The notes beneath the pieces were generated by a model. The model was given only the letters and a program-made list of their open reading frames with translations, ran no database searches and was not told the origin of the DNA. From Syntrophomonadaceae bacterium (lineage in GTDB: Bacteria; Bacillota; Ch66; Ch109), in the NCBI GenBank assembly GCA_012512295.1, contig JAAZDI010000183.1, positions 1 through 11,611 of the forward strand: DNA of 11,611 nucleotides, given 5' to 3'. Below are positions 1 through 6,510 of the stretch, piece after piece. Position 1 is the first letter of the stretch. Every line of letters starts with the position of its first letter. Made by a program: the position numbers and the translations under genes.

Positions 1-1248
1 AAACTCGCGAGGATCTGCAATCTCCCCGACCAGTACCGAAGCCGCGACTGTCGCTGGTGACGCCAGGTAAATAAAGGCCTTGTTATTGCCCATGCGTCCT
101 TTAAAATTCCGGTTGGCGGTGGAAATCACGTTTTCTCCGTCGGAAGGAACCCCGTTGTGGGTACCCACGCAAGGCCCGCAGCCTGGGGTAACTACGGCCG
201 CACCGGCCTCAATCAGTGTTTGCAGAACCCCTTCCTTGATCGCGTCCAGCATGATCTGCCGTGAGGCGGGGGCCACAATCAACCTGACTCCCGGTTTAAT
301 CTTGCGACCTTCCAGAATCTGAGCGGCAATCCGCAGGTCTTCCAGCCGGCCATTGGTACAGGTACCAATAACTCCCTGCTGAATTGGAGTCCCCGCCACT
401 TCTGTGACTGGGGCAACATTATCCACGGTGTGAGGTTTAGCTACCTGAGGTGGTAAATTGGACACATCGTATTCCTCAACTCGGGCATAAACCGCATCTG
501 GGTCCGGCGACACGGGTCGAGGTTCCCGTTGGCTGTGGGCGCGCACCCAAGCCAAAGTCTTCTCGTCAGCCTCCATCAGTCCGGCTTTGGCTCCCATTTC
601 AATGGCCATGTTCGCCATCGTCAGCCGGCCTTCCACGGAAAGGGCTTTGACCGCTTCGCCGGTATATTCAGCGGCCATATAGGTAGCACCATCAGCGGTT
701 ACTTGACCAATCAGGTATAGAATGAGGTCTTTCCCGTAAACCCCGGCCGGCAACTGCCCATTCAGGATAAACTTAAAGGTTTCCGGCACTTTAAACCAAA
801 GCTTACCGGATATCATCGCCGCTGCCAGGTCCGTCGAGCCCACACCAGTCGCAAAGGCATTAAGGGCCCCATAAGAGCAGGTATGGGAATCTGCGCCAAC
901 GACTAGGTCACCGCAGACGACATTGCCTTTTTCGGGCATTAGTTGATGACAGACCCCTTCACCAATATCGTAAAGAATTAATTCCTGTTCCTGAGCAAAA
1001 TCGCGCATCAAAGCATGCAGGGCGGAAACGCCTTCCAGGGGGCTGGGCGAACTATGGTCAATGACCATCGCCACCCGTTTAGGATCAAAAACTTTGTTTC
1101 CCTTCATTTCCCGAAAAGCCTGAATGGCCAAGGGCGAGGTACCATCCTGTCCCATGACAAAATCCAAATCCGCCACTACTATATCGTTAGCTGCTACATC
1201 TTGATTACAATGAGCACCTAGAATCTTTTCGGCAATAGTTTTTCCCAA
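1..1248 (-). CDS. LeuC/homoaconitase-family dehydratase, large subunit (3' end cut by window edge)
   Basis: Large [4Fe-4S] subunit of the 3-isopropylmalate dehydratase / homoaconitase / small aconitase family, which interconverts a hydroxy-tricarboxylic acid and its isomer by dehydration and rehydration. The 416 codons present begin MGKTIAEKILGAH, the usual N-terminus of the family, and reach GEIADPREF, so only a few residues should be missing (usual length about 420). The three cluster cysteines are visible: C297 in GTCTNGR, and C357 and C360 in PGCGPCVG. The best start is TTG at 1248, behind GAGAGGGGAG that lies within the end of the upstream synthase gene; a GTG at 1287 would add 13 residues that do not look like the family. 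It lies 5 bp after the homocitrate synthase stop, so the two are almost certainly co-translated and act in one pathway. The small subunit (LeuD-like) is not in the window and is expected just beyond the left edge. Whether the substrate is homocitrate, citrate or isopropylmalate cannot be told from motifs alone. Confidence 0.9.
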   Translation of the reverse strand, partial: MGKTIAEKILGAHCNQDVAANDIVVADLDFVMGQDGTSPLAIQAFREMKGNKVFDPKRVAMVIDHSSPSPLEGVSALHALMRDFAQEQELILYDIGEGVCHQLMPEKGNVVCGDLVVGADSHTCSYGALNAFATGVGSTDLAAAMISGKLWFKVPETFKFILNGQLPAGVYGKDLILYLIGQVTADGATYMAAEYTGEAVKALSVEGRLTMANMAIEMGAKAGLMEADEKTLAWVRAHSQREPRPVSPDPDAVYARVEEYDVSNLPPQVAKPHTVDNVAPVTEVAGTPIQQGVIGTCTNGRLEDLRIAAQILEGRKIKPGVRLIVAPASRQIMLDAIKEGVLQTLIEAGAAVVTPGCGPCVGTHNGVPSDGENVISTANRNFKGRMGNNKAFIYLASPATVAASVLVGEIADPREF

Positions 1249-1253
1249 CCGTT

Positions 1254-2390
1254 TTACGCTCCCCTCTCTCGGCAGTAGTCTTCCCACAGACTAACCAGTT
1301 CTTTATCAAATAAAGACCGCTTGAGATTGACCGCCACGGCCCGGACCCGAGTAAGCATCGCGTTGGCGTCTTCTTCGGTCAATTCAACACCATACTCCCG
1401 GAACTTAGCGATAATCGAATGGGTCCCCGAATGCTTGCCAATCACAATCTGCCGTTCCAGACCGACTTCTTCAGGGGTAAAAGCCTCATAAGTCTTGGGA
1501 TTCTTTAGCACTCCATCCCCATGGATACCGGATTCATGCGCAAACATATTGGAACCGACAATAGCTTTGCCCGGATGGAGGATCCGACCGGAGGCCCGAG
1601 CCACATACTCAGCGACCTCACGAAACATTTCCGTCTTGAAGTTCAAATCATCACGCTCAATATGTTTTAGAGCCATGACGACCTCTTCCAAAGGTGCATT
1701 ACCGGCCCGTTCACCCAGTCCCCCAACTGTGACACCGACCCAATTCGCTCCGGCACGCACGCCGGCCAGGGCATTAGCGGTGGCCATGCCAAAATCATTA
1801 TGGGTGTGCATCTCAACGTCTATCCCAGTGGCATCAATTAAAGTCTTAATTCGGTCAAAGGTGGCAAAGGGTTCCAGCACACCAACAGTATCACAGTACC
1901 GTAGACGATTAGCCCCGGCCTGTTTTGCCAGACGGGCGAATTCGATCAAAAAGTCCATATTGCTGCGGGAGGCATCCTCCGCGTTAACTGAAATATAGAC
2001 ACCATTACTGTGGGCAAATTCAACTGCTTTGACCATCCGCTCCAAAACATCTTCTCGAGTAGTCTGCAATTTATGTTTAATGTGGATATCCGAAGTTGAT
2101 ATCGAAATAGCCACGGCATCCACACCACAGTCGAGTGATTCTTGAATATCCGGGATCGCGGCCCGATTCCAGCCCATAATGCTGGCCCTTAACCCTAGCT
2201 TACAAATATCCCGAATCGCCTGCTTTTCATCGCCACCCATCACCGGGATACCGACTTCAATCTGATCTACGCCTAGCTCATCCAGATACCTAGCGATCCG
2301 AATTTTCTCAACATTGGCAAAAACAACACCGGCAGTCTGTTCCCCATCTCGCAAGGTGGTATCAACGATGTATATTTTTTTTCCCACCAC
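1254..2390 (-). CDS. nifV: Homocitrate synthase, NifV type
   Basis: Predicted to condense acetyl-CoA with a 2-oxo acid (2-oxoglutarate to give homocitrate in NifV). It is a DRE-TIM metallolyase-type synthase: DTTLRDGEQ near residues 10-18 (R14 and D15 are the family's catalytic arginine and metal-binding aspartate), the metal-binding HTHND at 195-199, GGLGERAGN at 223-231 and HESGIHGDG at about 285-293. SDIHIKHKL near residue 100 resembles NifV more than LeuA. At 378 residues it matches NifV (about 380) and lacks the extra C-terminal regulatory domain of LeuA. I chose GTG 2390 because AGGAGG lies at 2406-2401, 10 nt away; GTG 2399 is only 1 nt from that site, and GTG 2387 is also possible. 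It is followed after 5 bp by a homoaconitase-like gene. No nif structural genes are visible, so a role in nitrogenase cofactor synthesis is not shown. Alternatives are a Re-citrate synthase or a synthase of 2-oxoacid chain elongation. Confidence 0.88.
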   Translation of the reverse strand: MVGKKIYIVDTTLRDGEQTAGVVFANVEKIRIARYLDELGVDQIEVGIPVMGGDEKQAIRDICKLGLRASIMGWNRAAIPDIQESLDCGVDAVAISISTSDIHIKHKLQTTREDVLERMVKAVEFAHSNGVYISVNAEDASRSNMDFLIEFARLAKQAGANRLRYCDTVGVLEPFATFDRIKTLIDATGIDVEMHTHNDFGMATANALAGVRAGANWVGVTVGGLGERAGNAPLEEVVMALKHIERDDLNFKTEMFREVAEYVARASGRILHPGKAIVGSNMFAHESGIHGDGVLKNPKTYEAFTPEEVGLERQIVIGKHSGTHSIIAKFREYGVELTEEDANAMLTRVRAVAVNLKRSLFDKELVSLWEDYCRERGA

Positions 2391-2400
2391 CTCAATCACT

Positions 2401-2406
2401 CCTCCT
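2401..2406 (-). promoter_or_regulatory. Shine-Dalgarno site of the homocitrate synthase gene
   Basis: AGGAGG on the minus strand. It is too close (1 nt) to the first GTG at 2399, so it favours the GTG at 2390 (10-nt spacer) as the start. Confidence 0.6.
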
Positions 2407-2434
2407 CACAGTCTTCAGTTATTAAGATAATAAA

Positions 2435-2461
2435 ATTATAAATTTCTCTCTGTATAATCAA
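2435..2461 (-). promoter_or_regulatory. Possible promoter of the homocitrate synthase/dehydratase pair
   Basis: On the minus strand, TTGATT (2461-2456) is followed after 15 nt by a perfect TATAAT (2440-2435). It lies in the 98-bp AT-rich gap after gatB and about 45 nt upstream of the synthase start. The spacer is short and the region is AT-rich, so chance matches are easy. No terminator is seen after gatB, so read-through from the gat operon is the alternative. Confidence 0.35.
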
Positions 2462-2497
2462 TTTTCCTGCTTAAGAGATCATGTATTCTGTATTCAA

Positions 2498-3952
2498 TTA
2501 GGCCATTGACTCAATTCTTTCTTTTAATAAGCGATTAACTAATGCCGGACTAGCTTTTCCCCGGGTTTGTTTCATGACTTGACCGACCAGAAACCCAAAG
2601 GCTTTTTCTGTCCCGTTTTTATAGTCTTCGACGACCTTCGGATTGGTTTGGATTACCTGGTTGACGATTTCGGCAATCGCCGCTTCATCAGTAATCTGAA
2701 CCAGGTTCTTTTCCTTAACAATCCTTGCTGGGTCCTGGCCGGTTCTAAACATCTCTTCGAAAACAGTCTTGGCTATTTTGCCACTGATCGTCCCCTGGTC
2801 CATCAGTTTGAGCATATCAGCCAGGTGTTGAGGGCTTACTTTGGCCTCAATAATCTCTAACCCCTCGGCGTTCAGACAGCGCAGCAGTTCTCCCATCACC
2901 CAGTTGCTGATGATTTTCGGATTGGGATATAGCTGACAAACGGCCTCATAATAATCGGCCAGGGCCCGCGAGTTGGTTAGGATCTGAGCGTCGTAGTCTG
3001 GAATCCCGTAATCGCGGATAAACCGGGCTTGACGGGCATCCGGCAGTTCTGGCTGCTGTTGCCGCAGTTCCGCGACCCAGGCACGGTCAATCACGAGAGG
3101 GGGCAGATCCGGTTCCGGAAAATACCGGTAATCATGTGCCTCCTCCTTGCTCCGCAGAGACAGGGTAACACCTTTGCCCTCATCCCAGGTCCGGGTCTCC
3201 TGAATGATCTTTTTTCCATCTGCAAGGGTTTTAATATGTCTTTGAATCTCGTATTCCAGAGCCCGCTGCAGGGCGCGGAAGGAATTCATATTCTTAATTT
3301 CGGTCCTGGTGCCGAGTTCAATGCTGCCTTTGGGGCGAATGGAGATATTGGCATCACACCGCAGAGAACCCTCTTCCATCTTAAAGTCGGAAATATCCAG
3401 GTACTCCAGGATGGCTTTTAGTTTTTCCAGATAGAGCCGCGCCTCCTCGCTGGTACGCAGGTCCGGCGCCGACACAATCTCCAGCAACGGCACCCCGGTT
3501 CGGTTATAATCGACCGAGGTATGCTCGGACCGAGAAATGGTTTCTCCTTGATGGACTAATTTGCCAGCGTCTTCCTCCATGTGGATTCGAGTAATCCCGA
3601 TTCGCTTTTTCTCCCCCTTAACCCTGATTTCTAGATAACCCCCATAACAGATGGGCAAGTCATATTGCGTAATCTGAAAATTCTTGGGTAGATCTGGGTA
3701 GTAGTAATTTTTACGGTCAAACTTACTGAACTCGGCGATGTCACAGTTTAAAGCCAGACCGGCCTTAATCGCGCAGGCCACTACGTTTCGGTTTAAAACC
3801 GGCAATACTCCGGGCAGACCCAGACAGACCGGACACACATGCGTATTGCTCTCGCCGCCAAAAGTGGTAGGGCAGGAACAGAATATCTTTGATTTGGTCT
3901 TCAGTTCTGTGTGGACCTCCAGCCCAATTACGGCTTCATATTCAGTCGCCAT
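2498..3952 (-). CDS. gatB: Asp-tRNA(Asn)/Glu-tRNA(Gln) amidotransferase subunit B
   Basis: GatB binds the mischarged Glu-tRNA(Gln) or Asp-tRNA(Asn), activates the acyl group with ATP, and receives ammonia from GatA to make the amide. The 484-residue product begins MATEYEAVIGLEVHTELKTKSK and carries the zinc site C25, C27, C40 and C43, then the long kinase-like N-terminal domain (GVPLLEIVSAPD, RCDANISIRP) and the C-terminal Yqey-like tail ending in GKASPALVNRLLKERI. The frame is open further upstream to 3994 within gatA, but ATG 3952 gives the normal N-terminus and lies 5 bp after the gatA stop, with GTGAGG ahead of it. It is the last gene of gatC-gatA-gatB. Its presence implies that Gln-tRNA and/or Asn-tRNA are made by the indirect route in this cell. 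Confidence 0.97.
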   Translation of the reverse strand: MATEYEAVIGLEVHTELKTKSKIFCSCPTTFGGESNTHVCPVCLGLPGVLPVLNRNVVACAIKAGLALNCDIAEFSKFDRKNYYYPDLPKNFQITQYDLPICYGGYLEIRVKGEKKRIGITRIHMEEDAGKLVHQGETISRSEHTSVDYNRTGVPLLEIVSAPDLRTSEEARLYLEKLKAILEYLDISDFKMEEGSLRCDANISIRPKGSIELGTRTEIKNMNSFRALQRALEYEIQRHIKTLADGKKIIQETRTWDEGKGVTLSLRSKEEAHDYRYFPEPDLPPLVIDRAWVAELRQQQPELPDARQARFIRDYGIPDYDAQILTNSRALADYYEAVCQLYPNPKIISNWVMGELLRCLNAEGLEIIEAKVSPQHLADMLKLMDQGTISGKIAKTVFEEMFRTGQDPARIVKEKNLVQITDEAAIAEIVNQVIQTNPKVVEDYKNGTEKAFGFLVGQVMKQTRGKASPALVNRLLKERIESMA

Positions 3953-3957
3953 ACCAT

Positions 3958-5430
3958 TTACCTCACACCTAATTCCGGTTTTTGCCGGTGCCAATCGGTG
4001 CTTTGTTCGTAAGCGTAGGCGGCCTGCAGCAGCGTCCCCTCAGCAAAGGGTCGGCCGATCATTTGCAAACCAACCGGCATCCCCTGGGCGAAACCGCAAG
4101 GAATAGAAATCCCGGGCAAACCGGCCAGGTTGACGGGGATGGTACAAACATCAGTAAGATACATCGCCAGCGGATCCTCTTTTTCGCCAAATTTAAAAGC
4201 CACATTCGGCGCCGTAGGGGAAACCAGCAGGTCATACTGCTCAAAGGCCCGGTCAAAATCCTGCTTAATCAAGGTCCGGACCTTCAGCGCTTTTAAATAA
4301 TAAGCATCGTAATAACCGCTACTCAAAGCGTAGGTACCCAGCATGATCCGGCGTTTAACCTCCTGGCCGAACCCCTCTGCGCGGGTTTGATTAAACATGG
4401 TGATAATATCATCGGCTGTGTCGGAGCGGTGACCATAACGTACCCCGTCATACCGCGCCAGGTTTGAACTGGCCTCGGCTGTCGCAATCAAATAATAAGC
4501 CGGCAGAGCATATTCCGTGTGGGGCAAAGATGTTTCCTCGCAAATCGCGCCCAATTCTTCCAACTGCCGGAACGCCTTTTGGATGACCGTCGCTACTGCC
4601 GGGTCTAGTCCGGCCCCCAAGTACTCCCGGGGAATGCCCACTTTCATACCCTTTAAATCAGGTTTCAAGAAAGTGGTGTAGTCAGGCACCGCGACTGGGG
4701 CGGAAGTAGCGTCCCGAGGATCATGGCCGGCGATCGCGTTGAGTACCAGCGCGCAATCGGTTACATCGCGGGTTAGGGGGCCGATTTGATCAAGCGAAGA
4801 AGCGTAGGAGACCAACCCATAACGCGAAACTCGACCATAGGTGGGCTTTAATCCCACCACGCCACAAAAGGCAGCCGGGAGACGAATTGAACCCCCGGTA
4901 TCCGAACCAAGCGCAAAAATAACCTCCTCCGCTGCCACCGCCGCCGCCGAGCCACCACTGGATCCCCCAGGGACCCTGTTTAAATCCCACGGGTTGGCGG
5001 TTGGATAAAATCCTGAATTCTCTGTTGAAGAACCCATGGCAAACTCGTCCATATTCAGCTTACCCACCATAATGGCGTGGTTTTGCTGGAGTTTTTCCGC
5101 CATGGTTCCGTCATACGGGGGAATAAAATTATGCAGAATCTTTGAGGCACATGAGGTGAGCACCCCTTTAGTGCACATATTATCTTTTAAGGCCATCGGT
5201 ATCCCGGCCAGGGGAGACTGCGGGCCGGCCGACGGAGCCGCTAAAAAAGCTTGCGCTTGCTCAGCTTGGAGCTTCGCTAGTTCTGGAGTCAGAGTAATAA
5301 AAGCCTTAACCTTGTTTTCCACCTGCTCTATCCGACTTAAACAATCTGTCAAAATCTCGCCGGGGCTGACCTGGCCTGACCGCAACAGGTCCTGCAGGGC
5401 ATGGACCGTCAACTGATTGAGATTAGCCAA
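3958..5430 (-). CDS. gatA: Asp-tRNA(Asn)/Glu-tRNA(Gln) amidotransferase subunit A
   Basis: Amidase-signature glutaminase subunit of GatCAB, which frees ammonia from glutamine for GatB. The Ser-cisSer-Lys triad is visible as K82 (ALKDN), S157 in PGGSSGGSAAAVA and S181 in GSDTGGSIRLP, with the spacing known for GatA. I place the start at TTG 5430: it has GGAGGAG at 5447-5441 (10-nt spacer), gives 490 residues (usual about 485-490), and begins with NLNQLTVHALQDLL as the family does. The frame is open back to an ATG at 5517, but the extra 29 residues do not resemble the family and lack a ribosome binding site. It ends 5 bp before gatB. Unusually, it is separated from gatC by 210 bp. Confidence 0.96.
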   Translation of the reverse strand: MANLNQLTVHALQDLLRSGQVSPGEILTDCLSRIEQVENKVKAFITLTPELAKLQAEQAQAFLAAPSAGPQSPLAGIPMALKDNMCTKGVLTSCASKILHNFIPPYDGTMAEKLQQNHAIMVGKLNMDEFAMGSSTENSGFYPTANPWDLNRVPGGSSGGSAAAVAAEEVIFALGSDTGGSIRLPAAFCGVVGLKPTYGRVSRYGLVSYASSLDQIGPLTRDVTDCALVLNAIAGHDPRDATSAPVAVPDYTTFLKPDLKGMKVGIPREYLGAGLDPAVATVIQKAFRQLEELGAICEETSLPHTEYALPAYYLIATAEASSNLARYDGVRYGHRSDTADDIITMFNQTRAEGFGQEVKRRIMLGTYALSSGYYDAYYLKALKVRTLIKQDFDRAFEQYDLLVSPTAPNVAFKFGEKEDPLAMYLTDVCTIPVNLAGLPGISIPCGFAQGMPVGLQMIGRPFAEGTLLQAAYAYEQSTDWHRQKPELGVR

Positions 5431-5440
5431 GGTGTTTCCA

Positions 5441-5447
5441 CTCCTCC
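5441..5447 (-). promoter_or_regulatory. Shine-Dalgarno site that sets the TTG start of gatA
   Basis: GGAGGAG on the minus strand, 10 nt ahead of TTG 5430. No comparable site precedes the ATG codons at 5517 and 5514. Confidence 0.6.
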
Positions 5448-5609
5448 AACCGGTAATTTTTATTGCGCCAACGCTTGTCCGGGCTGTCATCTGAGCCGAC
5501 AAAACCTGGGTCATCATTGTCGGCCATCAACATGCTCCATTACCTATCTTTACGGGCGGCGATTTAAACAATCAAGCCTATCCACTGCCTGGAAGGTAAA
5601 AGAGCGTCA

Positions 5610-5635
5610 GATTCTTCACTTCGTTCTAGAATGAT
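5610..5635 (-). repeat. REP-like intergenic repeat unit (copy 1)
   Basis: On the minus strand this reads ATCATTCTAGAACGAAG followed by TGAAGAATC, an imperfect palindrome (ATTCT ... AGAAT). It resembles the short CATTCTGAGCGAAGCGAAGAATC-like units scattered between genes in many bacterial genomes, and is related to the unit at 9935-9964 (15 of 26 positions by eye). It begins just after the gatC stop and may form a weak hairpin. The rest of the gatC-gatA gap (5431-5609) shows nothing I can identify apart from the gatA ribosome binding site. Confidence 0.45.
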
Positions 5636-5640
5636 ATGAG

Positions 5641-5925
5641 CTATACAATCCTGGGTACCTTAAAAAAGCCCTCCACTCGCTCCGGGGCGTTTTGCAGGAC
5701 CAATTCCCGGTCCAGACTGTTGCCGACCTGGTCCTCCCGGAAGACATTGCTTAGGGACAGCACATGGGCCATCGGCTCAACCTGACTGGTATCTAATTTA
5801 GCCAGGATTGCTGCATATTCAAGAATAGAATTTAACTGGGCGGTATACTGCTCCTTTTCTGCTTCAGTCAGCTCTAGCCGGCTCAGTAAGGCTACATGCT
5901 CGACCTGTTCTCTCGTGATGGTCAT
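5641..5925 (-). CDS. gatC: Asp-tRNA(Asn)/Glu-tRNA(Gln) amidotransferase subunit C
   Basis: Small structural subunit that wraps around GatA and GatB and stabilises the amidotransferase. The 94-residue product from ATG 5925 begins MTITREQVEHVALLSRLEL, has the QLNSILEYAAILAKLDT segment, the VEPMAHV motif and the C-terminal GFFKVPRIV, all typical of GatC, at the usual length of about 95. GAGAAGGGAAG lies upstream as a moderate ribosome binding site. The frame is open further upstream: an ATG at 6006 would add 27 residues and sits almost exactly where the predicted transcript starts. I prefer 5925 because it matches the family N-terminus. It is the first gene of the gat transcription unit. Confidence 0.94.
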   Translation of the reverse strand: MTITREQVEHVALLSRLELTEAEKEQYTAQLNSILEYAAILAKLDTSQVEPMAHVLSLSNVFREDQVGNSLDRELVLQNAPERVEGFFKVPRIV

Positions 5926-5963
5926 AAACACGCGACTTCCCTTCTCCGCCAAAAGTGAGCATC

Positions 5964-5985
5964 GGAGGAGAGGTTGTCTTCCTCC
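5964..5985 (-). promoter_or_regulatory. Small inverted repeat in the gatC leader
   Basis: GGAGGA and TCCTCC, 10 nt apart, could pair in the roughly 80-nt leader of the gatC message. The left arm on the minus strand is part of AAGGAGG, which looks like a strong ribosome binding site but has no start codon at the right distance. A role in translation control is only a guess. Confidence 0.25.
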
Positions 5986-6013
5986 TTCCACAAACTCTTT
6001 ACCCATCCTCACG

Positions 6014-6042
6014 ATTATAGCAAACCCTTTAATAACCAGCAA
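6014..6042 (-). promoter_or_regulatory. Sigma-A type promoter of the gatCAB operon
   Basis: On the minus strand, TTGCTG (6042-6037), a 17-nt spacer, then a perfect TATAAT (6019-6014) preceded by TGC, i.e. an extended -10 element. Transcription should start near 6007, about 80 nt upstream of the gatC start and downstream of the fix operon terminator. This is the clearest promoter in the window. Confidence 0.7.
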
Positions 6043-6174
6043 CTTTTGAATTCTCTCTTTGTCAAATATTCTCTATACTCGTGTTTTAACTTGTGCTGCA
6101 GACTTGACTGGGAACGACAAACACCGCTTCCAAACCCAAAAGGGCAGGGAAACGGCGTTTCTTTTCGGGAAGAA

Positions 6175-6201
6175 AATAACACGCCAATCCTGGCTGTTAT
6201 T
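6175..6201 (-). terminator. Intrinsic terminator at the end of the fix operon
   Basis: On the minus strand, AATAACA and GCCA pair with TGGC and TGTTATT (11 bp with one bulged G, loop GGAT), followed by TTCTT. It starts 25 nt after the fixX stop, and the gat promoter follows, so it separates the two transcription units. The stem is symmetrical and A-rich on the other side, so it may work in both directions. The stretch 6043-6174 shows nothing else I can name. Confidence 0.7.
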
Positions 6202-6225
6202 GCTATTTTCATTTTCAGGGTAACA

Positions 6226-6510
6226 TCATCCGTAGCGATAGGAAATACCAAAGCCACCCCGGGGATACTGCCAGTTAATGGCTTCTGGGTGCAGACAGAT
6301 CACTCGGCAGGTCCCACACTCCAGACAGCCGGCATGGTCAAAGCCAATTTCACCATCCTTAACCGTGTATAGACCAGCGGGGCAGGCAAAAGTGCAGGGT
6401 TTAGCCGAACAACCCCGGCATATTTCTTTATTTAAAACAATTGACTTGTCTTCTGGATCTAAAATGTATTTGTTTAAAGCCAATAATTCTTCTGCCGATA
6501 ATCGTTTCAA
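6226..6510 (-). CDS. fixX: FixX, ferredoxin-like protein of the FixABCX complex
   Basis: Small iron-sulfur protein that works with FixC in passing electrons from the FixAB flavoprotein to quinone. The 94 residues end with the family signature CLECGTCRVIC (C62, C65, C68, C72) and YPRGGFGISYRYG. It also has C31, C34, C39 and C43 in CRGCSAKPCTFACPAGLY, so eight cysteines are available and two [4Fe-4S] clusters are likely, whereas E. coli FixX keeps only enough for one. The start is TTG 6510, overlapping the fixC stop in TTGA, with AAAGGGGGG 8 nt upstream; no ATG is available near this point. Last gene of the fix operon, 25 nt before the terminator. Confidence 0.93.
   Translation of the reverse strand: MKRLSAEELLALNKYILDPEDKSIVLNKEICRGCSAKPCTFACPAGLYTVKDGEIGFDHAGCLECGTCRVICLHPEAINWQYPRGGFGISYRYG

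Noticed and set aside
1495..1998. Plus-strand open frame of 167 codons
   Set aside because: Lies fully opposite the homocitrate synthase gene, with no family resemblance; a shadow of its codon use.
3029..3421. Plus-strand open frame of 130 codons
   Set aside because: Opposite gatB, no recognisable protein; shadow frame.
5036..5416. Plus-strand open frame of 126 codons
   Set aside because: Opposite gatA, cysteine- and serine-rich and without a ribosome binding site; shadow frame.
5431..5517. Longer gatA from ATG 5517
   Set aside because: No ribosome binding site there, and the extra residues do not look like the amidase family; TTG 5430 has GGAGGAG and the normal N-terminus.
5926..6013. T-box or other known riboswitch in the gatC leader
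   Set aside because: The leader is only about 80 nt and shows no T-box sequence or known aptamer pattern, just one small inverted repeat.
5974..6372. Plus-strand open frame of 132 codons spanning the fixX-gatC gap
   Set aside because: Covers a well-formed terminator and promoter on the minus strand and the fixX end; composition is not protein-like.
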